DNA from: Ruminococcaceae bacterium KH2T8
GTDB lineage: Bacteria; Bacillota; Clostridia; Saccharofermentanales; Saccharofermentanaceae
Direction: 5' to 3'
Length of the DNA stretch: 64,000 nucleotides
Assembly (NCBI GenBank): GCA_900111435.1
Contig: FOIY01000001.1
Coordinates: 868,001 to 932,000, forward strand
The notes under the pieces were generated by a model. It did not search any database. It was not told where the DNA came from and saw nothing but the letters and a program-made list of their open reading frames with translations. Both the position numbers and the translations under genes were made by a program. Positions 17,784 through 27,455 of the stretch are shown here, piece after piece (the first letter of the stretch is position 1; every line of letters starts with the position of its first letter).

Positions 17784-19673
17784 TTATGCAGGTTGTTCGC
17801 CTGATCCGTCAGCGCTTGACTCCGGCGGATTAGTCTCTGTGGGAGCTGGTGTGGTCTCCGTAGGTGCGGGCGTTGTCTCAGTCGGCGCGGGTGTTGTCTC
17901 CGCGGGCTGAGTCGTCGTCTCTTCGGTCGTAGCTTCAGTAGCCTCAGTCGTAGTCTCGGATGTGGTTATGGAACCCGTAGATCCGTCGAACTGAGCCTGA
18001 GAACCATCAGGCTGGAGTGTACCTACTTCAACGATCTGATTGATCGTAGGATATACGGAACGGGGCTCGACTATAACTCTGTCGATCTCATTGCCGTCAG
18101 CGTCATACCATACCTGCCAGCAGTCTGCTGAACATCCGTTATGTGCCGTTCTGACAGTATTGGTCTGACCTACAGGCATTGACGTATTCTGCTGATAAGT
18201 AACGCCTGCTGTAGATGAAGATACAGTCTCCGCTTCAAGCTCTATATACTGACCGTCGGGAAACTGATGTCCGTAGATCTCAACGACCAGAGTGCAAGGG
18301 CTGCTGCTCCTGTCGAGATAAGCGTGGAAAGCTATGGGATAGCCGCTGTCATTTTCGAATGCGAAATCCTGAGAACCCCAGTCAACTGCAGCATCCGTAC
18401 CGGCAACAGCATAGGATGAAGGCCACTGGTGAGGATGCCTCTCAGTAATATGAAGATCAGCCTTGAGAGCTGACTGATAGATCATGGAGCTTACCTGGCA
18501 TACACCGCCGCCAAGAGCCTGCTCTATAGCTCCGTCAACGATAACACCGGCTTCGCGGTAACCTGCATCTGAGGTCCTCTGTCCGATATAACCGTTGAAC
18601 GAGAAAGAGCCGCCTGCTTCGATGATGTGACCGTCGAGCTTATCGGCAGTGATCTCAATATTGTGATCACGATTCTCGTTAGGAGATGTAGTCGAAGATG
18701 AGCTGGAGATAAGACCGAATTCATTCTCGATCATCTCGGAAGTAAGAGTCGGCTCTGTGATCTCGGCATTTACGGGAACCGTTCCGATATATGTACCGCC
18801 GTCAAGAAGAGCCTTGACATCAGCGACTGCCGTGTCGATATCTACGACATAACCCATTTCGGAATCGGTATATTCGAATACGAGCTCTTCGGGATCAAAA
18901 CCCGTGATCTCAGCCTCTACTGCTTCATTGTTCAAAGGATCGAGAACATTATGCACGAGAGGAGATATATCATCCGTATTAAGTGTATAAGCTGTCTGAT
19001 AAGTAGCAGGTGCAGACTTGAGCGCTTCTCTGGAATCGTGAAGTGCGATGAGCTCCTCTACACTTTCCTGACCCGTAGGACGAAGATAGGCGAAAGCCGT
19101 ATCTACTATCTCAACGTCATTCGTATCGATGGGAAGAGTACTGAGGTCAAGCGGATACTCCGTGCCGTCGAGCGAGAGCTTAACATCGATATCGATGGGG
19201 CGCTCGGGCTGATTAGCCTGAACTGCGGCAAGGGCCTCATCGCGAGTCATGCCTGATACGTCAACTCCGTTGATGATGATACCCTGAGGGAATACGTCCT
19301 TGGTCATATCTGCAACAAGTTCGGCCTGTGTCATCTTGACTACCGAACCGTCGGCCATCTTGATATCGTAACGCTTCTCGAAATAGCCCATCTTATAAAG
19401 AACGCCTGCGGCAACTCCGAGTACTACGACAGCGATGACAACTGCAAAAACAGGGGCTTTCTTATTGGCCTTCTTGGCGCCTGACTTCTTCGCACCCGAT
19501 GAGCGCTTGCTCGTCGTCGAACTTGACGAACGGGTCGATGTTCCTGACTTCTTAGCCTTGGAAGGCTTACTCTTTGAATCAACAAAAGAAGATCCGGAAG
19601 AAGAGTCCAACGACCTTACTCCGGGCCTTACAAGGCTTGTATTCTTACCTTTGCCGTTTCCTGTTTTCTTCAT
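17784..19673 (-). CDS. VanW family protein with Thr/Pro-rich C-terminal tail
   Basis: 629 residues from ATG 19673. It has a basic Ser/Lys-rich cytoplasmic start, one membrane helix (about 75-97), a peptidoglycan-binding-like region (PG_binding_4 type), and the VanW domain with SFNGYIGQRTSDAGYREAG and GGGVCQVSSMIYQSAL. The tail is Thr/Glu/Pro-rich, with three near-identical TPAPTETT units. VanW proteins occur in vancomycin-resistance clusters and broadly in Clostridia; their activity is unknown, and wall contact is inferred. The start is fixed by AAGGGG and by a promoter (19717-19745) that overlaps the longer alternative start. It heads the operon with dnaD, dnaI, acpS and the SH3 gene. Confidence 0.88.
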   Translation of the reverse strand: MKKTGNGKGKNTSLVRPGVRSLDSSSGSSFVDSKSKPSKAKKSGTSTRSSSSTTSKRSSGAKKSGAKKANKKAPVFAVVIAVVVLGVAAGVLYKMGYFEKRYDIKMADGSVVKMTQAELVADMTKDVFPQGIIINGVDVSGMTRDEALAAVQANQPERPIDIDVKLSLDGTEYPLDLSTLPIDTNDVEIVDTAFAYLRPTGQESVEELIALHDSREALKSAPATYQTAYTLNTDDISPLVHNVLDPLNNEAVEAEITGFDPEELVFEYTDSEMGYVVDIDTAVADVKALLDGGTYIGTVPVNAEITEPTLTSEMIENEFGLISSSSSTTSPNENRDHNIEITADKLDGHIIEAGGSFSFNGYIGQRTSDAGYREAGVIVDGAIEQALGGGVCQVSSMIYQSALKADLHITERHPHQWPSSYAVAGTDAAVDWGSQDFAFENDSGYPIAFHAYLDRSSSPCTLVVEIYGHQFPDGQYIELEAETVSSSTAGVTYQQNTSMPVGQTNTVRTAHNGCSADCWQVWYDADGNEIDRVIVEPRSVYPTINQIVEVGTLQPDGSQAQFDGSTGSITTSETTTEATEATTEETTTQPAETTPAPTETTPAPTETTPAPTETNPPESSADGSGEQPA

Positions 19674-19716
19674 TATCCACAGCCCCTTATTGTTATTGAT
19701 AATTTCACTATTTAAG

Positions 19717-19745
19717 AATATACTTATTCGGCTCATAAGTTTCAA
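19717..19745 (-). promoter_or_regulatory. Promoter of the vanW-dnaD-dnaI-acpS operon
   Basis: Minus strand TTGAAA (19740-19745), 17-base spacer, TATATT (19717-19722), about 44 bases before ATG 19673. Confidence 0.72.
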
Positions 19746-19816
19746 GCAGATTTATATATAAAAAATTAATAAGAATTCACTATCAAATTGTATATTTTTA
19801 ATTGCCGCTTCGGTAA

Positions 19817-19825
19817 TGATATAAT
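19817..19825 (+). promoter_or_regulatory. Extended -10 box of the sugar-phosphate transferase gene
   Basis: TGaTATAAT at 19817-19825, about 30 bases before ATG 19856. No good -35 at 17 bases, which an extended -10 can tolerate. Confidence 0.55.
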
Positions 19826-19855
19826 TATACGGAATATGGTCTTTTGAGGAGAATA

Positions 19856-21283
19856 ATGAGAAACAGGATCTTTACAATCCCGCACCTTTTCAAGATACTT
19901 TTCCTTATCGGATTGGTACTCGTGGTGCACTTGGCCTATATCTCGAGTTTCTTTGCCGTTTTCGGTAAAGCGATGGAGAATACCGAGACCGGTAATAACT
20001 ACGAAGCATACCAGGCACTGGCTCCCATCATCACGGGTGCTGCCGTATTCCTCGGAGACTTTCTTCAGATGCCCAGATTCTTCAGGAAGAAGAATATCGA
20101 CGTCGTTTCCCAGACTCTTTATTTCAGTACGATCCTTACGCTCATAACGCTTTCCGCCAAGGACCTTACGGAGCAGCGTGCCTTCCCCCGAAGCGTTATC
20201 GTGTTGAGCTTTGCTTTCCTTCTCCTCTATGTCTTTGCATGGGAGATGATCTGCTGTTTCATAAGCCATAAGATGTACGATAACGGCGAGCTCATAATCA
20301 TCGGCTCGAATAAAGCAACGATGGATCAGGTTCGCGACAAGATCAACCCTTCCCTTAAGGGTATGGACCTCGATATCAGCCGTTCGATCAGATATTCGGA
20401 CAAGACGGCCGTCAGGTCGGCGATCAGGAGCAATGCCGAGATATTCCTCTGTCCCGACGTTCCCGAAGACGTTAAGTCAGACATCATCCTTTCGAGTGCA
20501 AAGCACAAGACCGTCGTATATATCGTTCCCCAGTTCTACGAGATCAGCCTTTATAAGTCCAGGGTCATCAATTTGAACGACCTTATGGTAATGCTCGTTG
20601 ACCGTATGGGACTTACTTTCGAGCAGAGGATCGTCAAGCGTTGTATGGACGTTATTATCTCTATCCTCGCTATCATATTGTCGGCACCCGTTATGCTGGT
20701 ATGTGCGATCATCATCAAGGCAAGTGACGGCGGTCCCGTCTTCTACAGACAGGAAAGACTTACCATCAACAATAAGCCTTACAAGATCTATAAGCTCCGT
20801 ACTATGAGGCAGGATGCCGAGGCTGCGACCGGAGCCGTTATCTCGGGTAAGAACGATCCCCGTGTTACTCCTTTCGGACGTTTCCTCAGAAGGACAAAAC
20901 TCGACGAATTTCCTCAGTTCTACAATGTACTCAAGGGCGACATGAGTGTCGTTGGCCCGAGGTCCGAAAGACCCGAATTCGTTGCAAACTTCGAAAAGGA
21001 GATCCCAGGATACTCCCAGAGATTTGCCGTAAAGGCAGGTATCACGGGACTTGCACAGGTTGCGGGAAACTACGATACGACACCTCAGGATAAGCTCAGA
21101 TATGACCTTCTTTATATCAAGAACTACTCGGTCCTTCAGGATCTGAAGATTATGTTCCTTACGGCAAGAGCCATCTTCTCGCCGCACCTTTACAATCAGA
21201 CTTTCGAAGACAATAAGCAGACTTTCATATCTACTGACAGTGCCGAGAGCTCTGAAAGGGATGTAGACAGTGTCGACGGCTGA
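19856..21283 (+). CDS. Polyprenyl-phosphate sugar-1-phosphate transferase (initiating enzyme)
   Basis: 475 residues, WbaP/WcaJ/CpsE type. Four or five N-terminal membrane segments and a central cytoplasmic region precede a single helix (about 260-285). The catalytic domain has GGPVFYRQERL, YKLRTMRQDAE and KLDEFPQFYNVLKGDMSVVG. It transfers a sugar-1-phosphate from a nucleotide sugar to undecaprenyl phosphate, starting synthesis of a surface polysaccharide. The start is ATG 19856, with GAGGAG before it. It overlaps the following GT2 gene by 14 bases. Together with the minus-strand rhamnose/export cluster next door it probably starts the same polymer. Confidence 0.92.
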   Translation: MRNRIFTIPHLFKILFLIGLVLVVHLAYISSFFAVFGKAMENTETGNNYEAYQALAPIITGAAVFLGDFLQMPRFFRKKNIDVVSQTLYFSTILTLITLSAKDLTEQRAFPRSVIVLSFAFLLLYVFAWEMICCFISHKMYDNGELIIIGSNKATMDQVRDKINPSLKGMDLDISRSIRYSDKTAVRSAIRSNAEIFLCPDVPEDVKSDIILSSAKHKTVVYIVPQFYEISLYKSRVINLNDLMVMLVDRMGLTFEQRIVKRCMDVIISILAIILSAPVMLVCAIIIKASDGGPVFYRQERLTINNKPYKIYKLRTMRQDAEAATGAVISGKNDPRVTPFGRFLRRTKLDEFPQFYNVLKGDMSVVGPRSERPEFVANFEKEIPGYSQRFAVKAGITGLAQVAGNYDTTPQDKLRYDLLYIKNYSVLQDLKIMFLTARAIFSPHLYNQTFEDNKQTFISTDSAESSERDVDSVDG

Positions 21284-22085
21284 CGGCGGTTATTCGGTGC
21301 TCATGTCGGTCTATGCCAAAGAGCATGCCGACTACTTGAAGCAGAGCATAGAGAGCATCCTGTCACAGACCGTTCTTTCAGACGATATAGTCATAGTATG
21401 CGACGGAGCACTGACGAGAGAGCTCGATGATGTGCTCGACAGTTTTGCGGATAAGATCCGACTTATAAGGCTCCCCGAAAATCAAGGCCTCGGAAAGGCC
21501 TTAAACGCAGGACTTTCCGAGTGCAGACATGATCTCGTGGCACGAATGGACAGCGATGATATCGCGCTTCCGGGAAGAATGGAAAAGCAGCTCAAGTTGT
21601 TCGCTTCAGATCCCGATATTTCTCTTACGAGCGGCACGATCGAAGAGTTTAGCGGCACGCCCGATAACATTACGGGAAAAAGATCTGTCCCTCTTGAGAA
21701 TGGTGAGATAAGACGCTATTCGCGAAAGAGAAATCCCATGAATCACCCCGCAGTGATGTTCAGGAAGTCTGCCGTTCAGGCAGTCGGCGGATATAATGAG
21801 GACTACCCTCTGTTTGAAGATTATTCACTTTGGGTAAGGATGCTCATGAATGGCTCAAAGGCCGTAAATACGGATGATACGCTCGTATATATGAGAGTCG
21901 ATGACAATACGTTCGAAAGAAGAGGCGGAAAGAGATACGCTTCGGATATGCTGAGGTTTCATAAGTACCTTAAGTCCTCAAAGTGGTCTTCCCTCTCCGA
22001 TTATCTTACAGGTGCACTTCCCCATGCGATCGTATGTGTCCTTCCTAACGGATTAAGAAAGCTGATCTATAAGAAGCTTCACTGA
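21270..22085 (+). CDS. Family 2 glycosyltransferase
   Basis: 271 residues with a GT-A fold: LMSVYAKEHADYLKQSIESIL near the start, then LPENQGLGKALNAGL, and the metal-binding DxD as ARMDSDDIALPGR. FEDYSLWVRML corresponds to the acceptor-side ED motif. It is a cytoplasmic enzyme that likely adds the second sugar after the initiating transferase, whose gene it overlaps (start GTG 21270). Its end overlaps the convergent GT4 gene by 7 bases, and no terminator is present. Confidence 0.9.
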   Translation: MSTADGGYSVLMSVYAKEHADYLKQSIESILSQTVLSDDIVIVCDGALTRELDDVLDSFADKIRLIRLPENQGLGKALNAGLSECRHDLVARMDSDDIALPGRMEKQLKLFASDPDISLTSGTIEEFSGTPDNITGKRSVPLENGEIRRYSRKRNPMNHPAVMFRKSAVQAVGGYNEDYPLFEDYSLWVRMLMNGSKAVNTDDTLVYMRVDDNTFERRGGKRYASDMLRFHKYLKSSKWSSLSDYLTGALPHAIVCVLPNGLRKLIYKKLH

Positions 22086-23227
22086 CCGCGTCTGAACTTT
22101 ACGGCATCTTCGTATGCCTTGAGAGTGTGTTCACCGCATCTTTTCCATGTAAAAGTCTTAGCTCTCTCGAGAGCTCCCTCAACCTTGTTCTCACTGTCGC
22201 CGATACCTCTTTCGAGCGCTTCCGCAATATCCTTTGGATCTGAAGGATCACAGAGATATCCGCATTCTCCCGCGACTTCGCTCAGGGAAGATCCCGATGT
22301 CGTTACGATCGGAACGCCCGAGGCCATTGCTTCGAGAACGGGAAGTCCGAATCCTTCAAAGAAAGAAACATAGCCGACTTCAGTCGCGCCTTTCATAAGA
22401 GGGATCATATCCTCATCATCGACAAAGCCGGTAAAGATCACGTTTTCCTTGAGGGACGGATCGGAATCCACGGTGCTGAATATCTCGTCATAATACCAGC
22501 CCTTCTTGCCGGTGATCACGAGCTTATATTCATTCTTTATCTCATCGGGAAGTTCCCTGTACCCTTTGATAAGGCCTGCCACATTCTTTCGAGGCTCCAG
22601 GGTACCTACATAGAGGATATACTTCTCGGGGATACCGTACTTGGCTCTTATCGTTTCGGATGCCGCAGGCGTATCAAAGAATGCTTCATCCACTCCGAGA
22701 TAAGTAACTTCGATATCCTTATTTCTGGGCTTGCTGCAGGCAAGAGAATCCTTTGCCGTGTTATGAGATACTGCAACTATCTTGTCGCAGCTCTTGGCGG
22801 TCTGCTTTATATATCCGCAGAACATCTTCCTTTTCCAGCCGATCAGATATTCGGGGTGAAGGAAATAAGCCATATCGTGGAAAGTAGATACGACAGCGAG
22901 CTTTCTGTCTATAAGTCGCGAAAGATACGGCATCGTATAGTTTGGACAGTGAAGGACATCCGCTCCCGTCTTCTTTACCCTGAACGGGAAGACGAACTGC
23001 TCCCACAAGATCCTGATATATGTCTTTCTCAAGATCTTGGAATCTACGGGAACGACATGAAAGTTCGGCGCATAGATACCGAATCCGTCCATATCGTCGT
23101 CCTGGGCAAAGAGATAATACTCATTCTCCCTGTCGATCTGCTGCAGACCGATAAGGATACCGAGCATATATCTGCCGATACCGGTCTTATTCTTCTGTGT
23201 AGAAGTGAGGTCGATGGCGATCTTCAT
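22079..23227 (-). CDS. Family 4 glycosyltransferase
   Basis: 382 residues with a GT-B fold. The N-terminus has IDLTSTQKNKTGIGRYM, the nucleotide-binding middle has YVGTLEPRKNVAGLIKGYREL, and the retaining EX7E motif is FFEGFGLPVLEAMASGVPIV. The N-terminal TGIGRY pattern is usual for mannosyl- or rhamnosyltransferases, which fits the GDP-mannose enzyme encoded directly before it (one base between the genes). It likely adds mannose or D-rhamnose on the growing lipid-linked chain. Confidence 0.92.
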   Translation of the reverse strand: MKIAIDLTSTQKNKTGIGRYMLGILIGLQQIDRENEYYLFAQDDDMDGFGIYAPNFHVVPVDSKILRKTYIRILWEQFVFPFRVKKTGADVLHCPNYTMPYLSRLIDRKLAVVSTFHDMAYFLHPEYLIGWKRKMFCGYIKQTAKSCDKIVAVSHNTAKDSLACSKPRNKDIEVTYLGVDEAFFDTPAASETIRAKYGIPEKYILYVGTLEPRKNVAGLIKGYRELPDEIKNEYKLVITGKKGWYYDEIFSTVDSDPSLKENVIFTGFVDDEDMIPLMKGATEVGYVSFFEGFGLPVLEAMASGVPIVTTSGSSLSEVAGECGYLCDPSDPKDIAEALERGIGDSENKVEGALERAKTFTWKRCGEHTLKAYEDAVKFRRGQ

Positions 23228-24310
23228 TTACAGAAGTTCCTCTCTGCCCTCTTTCTTCAGCTTTTCGACCATAGCCTTGATGTCCTGAACACGACCCTTG
23301 TCGCAAACCAGAACGGCATCATCAGTCTGAACAACAACGATATTCTTAAGTCCGATGCCTGCAACTGTCTTTCCGGCAGAAGAGCGGTCAAAGAATACGC
23401 TGTCGCTGCAGTCGATGAGCTCAGTATCACCGACATTGACATTGCCGTTGCCATCAAGGTCGAATACATATTCAAGGGAATCCCAGGAACCTACATCATT
23501 CCATCCGAAATCGGCAGGGATGACACATACTCCGTCCGCCTTCTCCATGATGCCGTAATCTACAGAGACATTCTCGAGAGTGGGATAGACTTCTTCGATA
23601 GCCGCCTTCTCATCAGGTGTCCTGAGCTTATCGAAGATCGACTCCATCTTCTCATACATATCGGGAAGGAGCTTCTTGAAGTAATCGAGGATGACGGAAG
23701 CTTTCCAGATGAACATTCCGGAGTTCCAGAGATAATCACCTGACTCTACATAGCTCTTTGCTACCTCAAGTCCGGGCTTCTCTACGAACTGCTCGAGATC
23801 ATAGACTTCATCGGAGACCTTCTTATCCTTATCGAACTTAAGATAACCGTAACCCGTAGAAGGAAATGTAGGGCGAAGGCCAAGTGTTACGATACGGTCA
23901 GTCTTCTCTGCCGTATCGATAGCAAGTTTTAATACTCTCTCATATTCCTTGACGTTACCGATATGGTGATCGGCTGCCAATACTGCCATCACTGCGTCTC
24001 CGTAGAGCTTCTTAAGCGTCATTGCCGCATAGATGATGCAAGGCGCGGTATTTCTCTGCATGGGCTCGATAAGGATGTTATCTCGCTTTACTTCATCAAA
24101 GAGGACCTTATCCATGAGCTCTGCCTGCTTGGCGTTAGTAACTATAAATGTATTCTCTCTGGCTATAACAGAATCATAATGCTTGATCGTCTCGTTTATC
24201 ATTACGTCATCACCCGTGATCTTAACGAGCTGCTTGGGTGCGGACATACGAGATAAGGGCCAAAAGCGCGTTCCGCCGCCGCCGGCCATGATAACAGCAC
24301 AATTTAACAT
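23228..24310 (-). CDS. manC: Mannose-1-phosphate guanylyltransferase
   Basis: 360 residues, the single-domain GDP-mannose pyrophosphorylase without the isomerase domain. The signature GGGGTRFWPLSR is at residues 11-22, followed by ADHHIG and FVEKPGLEVAKSYVESGDYLWNSGMF. It makes GDP-mannose from mannose-1-phosphate and GTP. In this window that product feeds Gmd (31171) and Rmd (30244), and mannose-1-phosphate could come from the phosphohexomutase (33475). CCGGAGGA lies before the start. The next gene downstream is a GT4. Confidence 0.95.
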   Translation of the reverse strand: MLNCAVIMAGGGGTRFWPLSRMSAPKQLVKITGDDVMINETIKHYDSVIARENTFIVTNAKQAELMDKVLFDEVKRDNILIEPMQRNTAPCIIYAAMTLKKLYGDAVMAVLAADHHIGNVKEYERVLKLAIDTAEKTDRIVTLGLRPTFPSTGYGYLKFDKDKKVSDEVYDLEQFVEKPGLEVAKSYVESGDYLWNSGMFIWKASVILDYFKKLLPDMYEKMESIFDKLRTPDEKAAIEEVYPTLENVSVDYGIMEKADGVCVIPADFGWNDVGSWDSLEYVFDLDGNGNVNVGDTELIDCSDSVFFDRSSAGKTVAGIGLKNIVVVQTDDAVLVCDKGRVQDIKAMVEKLKKEGREELL

Positions 24311-24367
24311 GTTATTCCTCCGGAAAAATAAGTAATTTTGCTAATGTGAATTATAAACCAACTCATG

Positions 24368-24373
24368 TAGAAT
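24368..24373 (+). promoter_or_regulatory. -10-like box 7 bases before the HAD gene start
   Basis: TAGAAT at 24368-24373; ATG 24381 follows after 7 bases, with no ribosome site. The -35 is poor, so this is a weaker leaderless case. Confidence 0.35.
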
Positions 24374-24380
24374 AATCCAC

Positions 24381-25205
24381 ATGGAGTATAATTTTCTGGT
24401 GGGGTCCGATATGGACTACACGCTTTTGATGCCGGGTCAACCGATATCAGACGTGAATCTTCGTGCCGCACGCGCATTACGCGCAGCGGGCGGAGCGCTC
24501 ACGATCTCCACCGGACGTTCATCATTTATCACAGGTATATATACAGACGTTTTAGAGACTGAAGTTCCGATCATTACGAGTAACGGAGCTTCTGTTTTTG
24601 ATCCCGTATCACGCAAGGAGATCTACTCTTCTCTTATTCCCGATGAGACCGTGAAGAGACTCCTTAAGCTCTTCATCGATAATAACTCGAACGCGACATG
24701 TTACAGCCCCGACGGTATCTACTATGCCCCCGGGAGCCTGAGACGCGAATTCATCACCAATTACAACAGGGATCTTCCCGACGAAAAGAAAGCACCGGTT
24801 GGAGAGCTTACCGCCGAGATGCTCATAACGGGACTTCCTCCCATAAATAAGTTCCTCCTTATCGACCCTGATGACGCGACGCTCAATGAGGTCAAAAAGG
24901 TCGAGGGACTCGAGATCGTAAGCTCCGCAGGCGGATTCTACGACATAATGAAAGAAGGAAATACGAAGGGAGACGGACTCCTGCGCGTGGCTGATATATT
25001 GGGAATCCCGCACGAGAAGACTTTCGCGATCGGCGACAGCGAGAACGACCTTTCAATGATAGTAAGTGCTCAGTACGGTATTGCGATGAGCAATTCAGAT
25101 CCGAGACTTCTTAAGAAAGCATCCTATATCACGGGAACATGCGAAGAAGACGGATTTGCCAAAGCGGTATTTGAATATATCCTCCCTCTTATAGAGAGGT
25201 CATGA
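24381..25205 (+). CDS. HAD superfamily hydrolase, Cof type
   Basis: 274 residues. Motif I is SDMDYTLL, with both Asp kept and the usual Gly replaced by Tyr. Motif II is ISTGRSS, and motifs III/IV are in KGDGLLRVADIL and FAIGDSENDLSMI. The size and a C2 cap between motifs II and III mark the Cof subfamily, which dephosphorylates small sugar phosphates. It sits alone on the plus strand inside the minus-strand glycan cluster, and its 3' end overlaps the convergent GT4 gene by 17 bases. The sugar substrate is unknown. No Shine-Dalgarno is visible. Confidence 0.88.
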   Translation: MEYNFLVGSDMDYTLLMPGQPISDVNLRAARALRAAGGALTISTGRSSFITGIYTDVLETEVPIITSNGASVFDPVSRKEIYSSLIPDETVKRLLKLFIDNNSNATCYSPDGIYYAPGSLRREFITNYNRDLPDEKKAPVGELTAEMLITGLPPINKFLLIDPDDATLNEVKKVEGLEIVSSAGGFYDIMKEGNTKGDGLLRVADILGIPHEKTFAIGDSENDLSMIVSAQYGIAMSNSDPRLLKKASYITGTCEEDGFAKAVFEYILPLIERS

Positions 25206-26367
25206 TACCGTTTAAGCGGTCTACGATATTCTTCCAGCTGTAGTTGGTATCTACATACTTAACGCCGTTCTCACCCATGGCTCTGCACTCATCCTCATGA
25301 GACAGAAGATAGTCGATACAGCCCTCAAACTCGTAATATCCGTTATAGTACAAAGCCGCATTGCTCCTTCTGCAGTGACCGACAAGAACGTTACAGCCTG
25401 CGGTCACGAGTGCGGGACGCCTGAGCTTTAAAGCCTCGAGAACAACGATGGAAAGGCTCTCGAACCTCGAAGGAAGAACGAGGAACTCAGATGCGGCAAT
25501 GGCATTGAACTTGTCTTCTTCGGATACGAATCCCAGTGAGATGATATCGTCTGCCTTGGGGACCTTGATGATCTCCTTACCTGCCAGTACGAGCTTTAGG
25601 GATGAATCCTTATGTCTGTTCTTGTACTCCCTGAAATAAGTAAACAGCTCTGGGCAGCACTTATTCTCATCGATACGTCCTACGTAGATGATGAACTTAT
25701 CCTTGATGCCGAACTTCTCTCTAAAGGCTTCGGCCGAAACATTCTCGGGGACTTCAACGCCGACTCCTCCGATACCTTCGTTATCAGGAATATCGGATGT
25801 ATTAAAGAGCCTGTTCACGAGTTCCTTTTCCTCGGTCGTATTATAAAAGAACGCGCCCGGAAGCTCGAACATCTTCCTGAACATCGGGATATGGATCGTC
25901 CACTCTTCATGAGCCGTAGGGATAAGGACTGCCTTCTTTCCTACCGCCTGAAGTCCGTAATAAGTCGTGTAATAAAGATACGTAAGGAATACGAATCGAT
26001 CGTAGTTATCCTTGTTCGCCTTGAGCCACTCGATCAGAGCGGGGCACTCGGGGCCCTGAAGTTTCATCCACTTTTCCTGCTCGGCTGCATCAGCCTGACC
26101 GGCAGCGACCTTCTCGGAGATCTTATTGAACTTCTCCTGAACTCTCTCGTTTACGACAGGAAATCTGTGGACCTTAAGCCCGTTAACGATATCCTCGTCG
26201 TTCTCGTATTCATTTCTCCAGGTAACATAATCTATGGCTTTTGTCGTTGCAACTTCGACCTCGTGGTCCGTATACTGCGCAACATGCTCGGCGAGCTGCC
26301 TGGCGTGGACCTCGGCACCGCCGTTAACTTCATCACCGTATCTTTGAACTACAAAACAGATCCTCAT
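25189..26367 (-). CDS. Family 4 glycosyltransferase
   Basis: 392 residues. The N-terminus VVQRYGDEVNGGAEVHARQLAEH and the middle IYVGRIDENKCCPELF are GT4/GT1-like. The EX7E region reads SRFESLSIVVLEALKLRRPALV. It is the last gene of the minus-strand export cluster, overlapping the preceding GT4 by ATGA. It probably transfers a hexose or 6-deoxyhexose; donor and acceptor cannot be told from sequence alone. Confidence 0.88.
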   Translation of the reverse strand: MRICFVVQRYGDEVNGGAEVHARQLAEHVAQYTDHEVEVATTKAIDYVTWRNEYENDEDIVNGLKVHRFPVVNERVQEKFNKISEKVAAGQADAAEQEKWMKLQGPECPALIEWLKANKDNYDRFVFLTYLYYTTYYGLQAVGKKAVLIPTAHEEWTIHIPMFRKMFELPGAFFYNTTEEKELVNRLFNTSDIPDNEGIGGVGVEVPENVSAEAFREKFGIKDKFIIYVGRIDENKCCPELFTYFREYKNRHKDSSLKLVLAGKEIIKVPKADDIISLGFVSEEDKFNAIAASEFLVLPSRFESLSIVVLEALKLRRPALVTAGCNVLVGHCRRSNAALYYNGYYEFEGCIDYLLSHEDECRAMGENGVKYVDTNYSWKNIVDRLNGIMTSL

Positions 26368-27455
26368 CGTCCCGTAAACTCCCTGAACTGCTCGACGAAT
26401 ATCTTCGAGACATTCTCATACTCAAAATACTTGAGCCTCTCCCTTTGCTCTTCGACGATCCTGGACTTGAGTTCATTATCGTTCAGGATCGCATGGAGAC
26501 ACTTCGCCGCATAAGAAGGATCTTTCTTATCGAAGATGATGCCGCATCCTCCGAGCGTCTCGGGGACAGCCGTTGAAGCAAAGGCAAGTATCGGGACATC
26601 GAAGAACATGGCTTCCACGAGAGGAACACAGAATCCCTCGTGCTCACTCATCGATACGAAAGCATCCGCACTCCTGTAATATGCAAGGATCTTCGCGAAA
26701 GAGATCTGTCCCGTAAACACGATATCATCGAGCCCCAGCTCATCTGCATATGCCCTGAGCTTGCTCATATACTTTTCAAGTCCCGACGGATTACCTGCGA
26801 GGACAAGACGGATCGGATCGGAATACATCTTCCTGTATGCATAAAGAAGCGAGATCAGGTCCTCCTGACACTTGTTCGGAGCGATCCTTCCGACGAAAAG
26901 AACATTCTTGATCTCATGCTCATTCTCGCGCGCATCTCCTCCCATCTGCTCCAGTGTCTCTTTATCCGGCTCTTTCCTGTAGTCCTCAAAAGGGATAAGT
27001 ATGGGTCTTACTTTGAGCGGACACTTATAGCCGTAGCTGATGAGCTGCTGCCTGTTAAAGTCCGAATCACAAAGGCCGCCGTCAAATGTATCCTTAAGAC
27101 TCTTGGTCTCCTCAAGTCCGCAGCTGCAGAGCCTTGCGAGCTTGCCGCTATAAGGAACGAATACATCGGGCGGAGTTGTGTTATGGTATACGATATATTT
27201 CTTTCCGCTCAGGGATTTAATGCGTTCGTTGAGCTCGGTACCGGTAGACAGATGATAAAGGATGATGTCATCGTCCTTGAGCCTCGGGAGCCTGGCATAA
27301 GGCTTGACTCCCATCTTCTCAGCCTGTTTACCGATATTCTCGGCATATACATATGTCTCGTAGCCTGATGTCTTGAGCAGAGAGTAAAGAGCCAGACAAT
27401 CATTGCTCACCGCATCTCCATAGGATACCGTCGTCAGGATCTGAAAAACTCTCAT
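26364..27455 (-). CDS. Family 4 glycosyltransferase
   Basis: 363 residues, GT-B fold. The middle has VLFVGRIAPNKCQEDLISLLY and the EX7E motif is SEHEGFCVPLVEAMFFDVPIL. Its N-terminus (VFQILTTVSYGDAVSNDCLALY) is typical of GT4 enzymes found in rhamnose-containing O-antigen-like clusters. It overlaps the small coiled-coil protein gene upstream by ATGA, and the next GT4 downstream likewise, so all are co-translated. Confidence 0.9.
   Translation of the reverse strand: MRVFQILTTVSYGDAVSNDCLALYSLLKTSGYETYVYAENIGKQAEKMGVKPYARLPRLKDDDIILYHLSTGTELNERIKSLSGKKYIVYHNTTPPDVFVPYSGKLARLCSCGLEETKSLKDTFDGGLCDSDFNRQQLISYGYKCPLKVRPILIPFEDYRKEPDKETLEQMGGDARENEHEIKNVLFVGRIAPNKCQEDLISLLYAYRKMYSDPIRLVLAGNPSGLEKYMSKLRAYADELGLDDIVFTGQISFAKILAYYRSADAFVSMSEHEGFCVPLVEAMFFDVPILAFASTAVPETLGGCGIIFDKKDPSYAAKCLHAILNDNELKSRIVEEQRERLKYFEYENVSKIFVEQFREFTGR

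Noticed and set aside
17820-17960. Tandem repeat in the vanW gene as a possible CRISPR or minisatellite
   Set aside because: It is an in-frame Thr/Pro repeat of a wall-spanning tail, with only three near-copies and no spacers.
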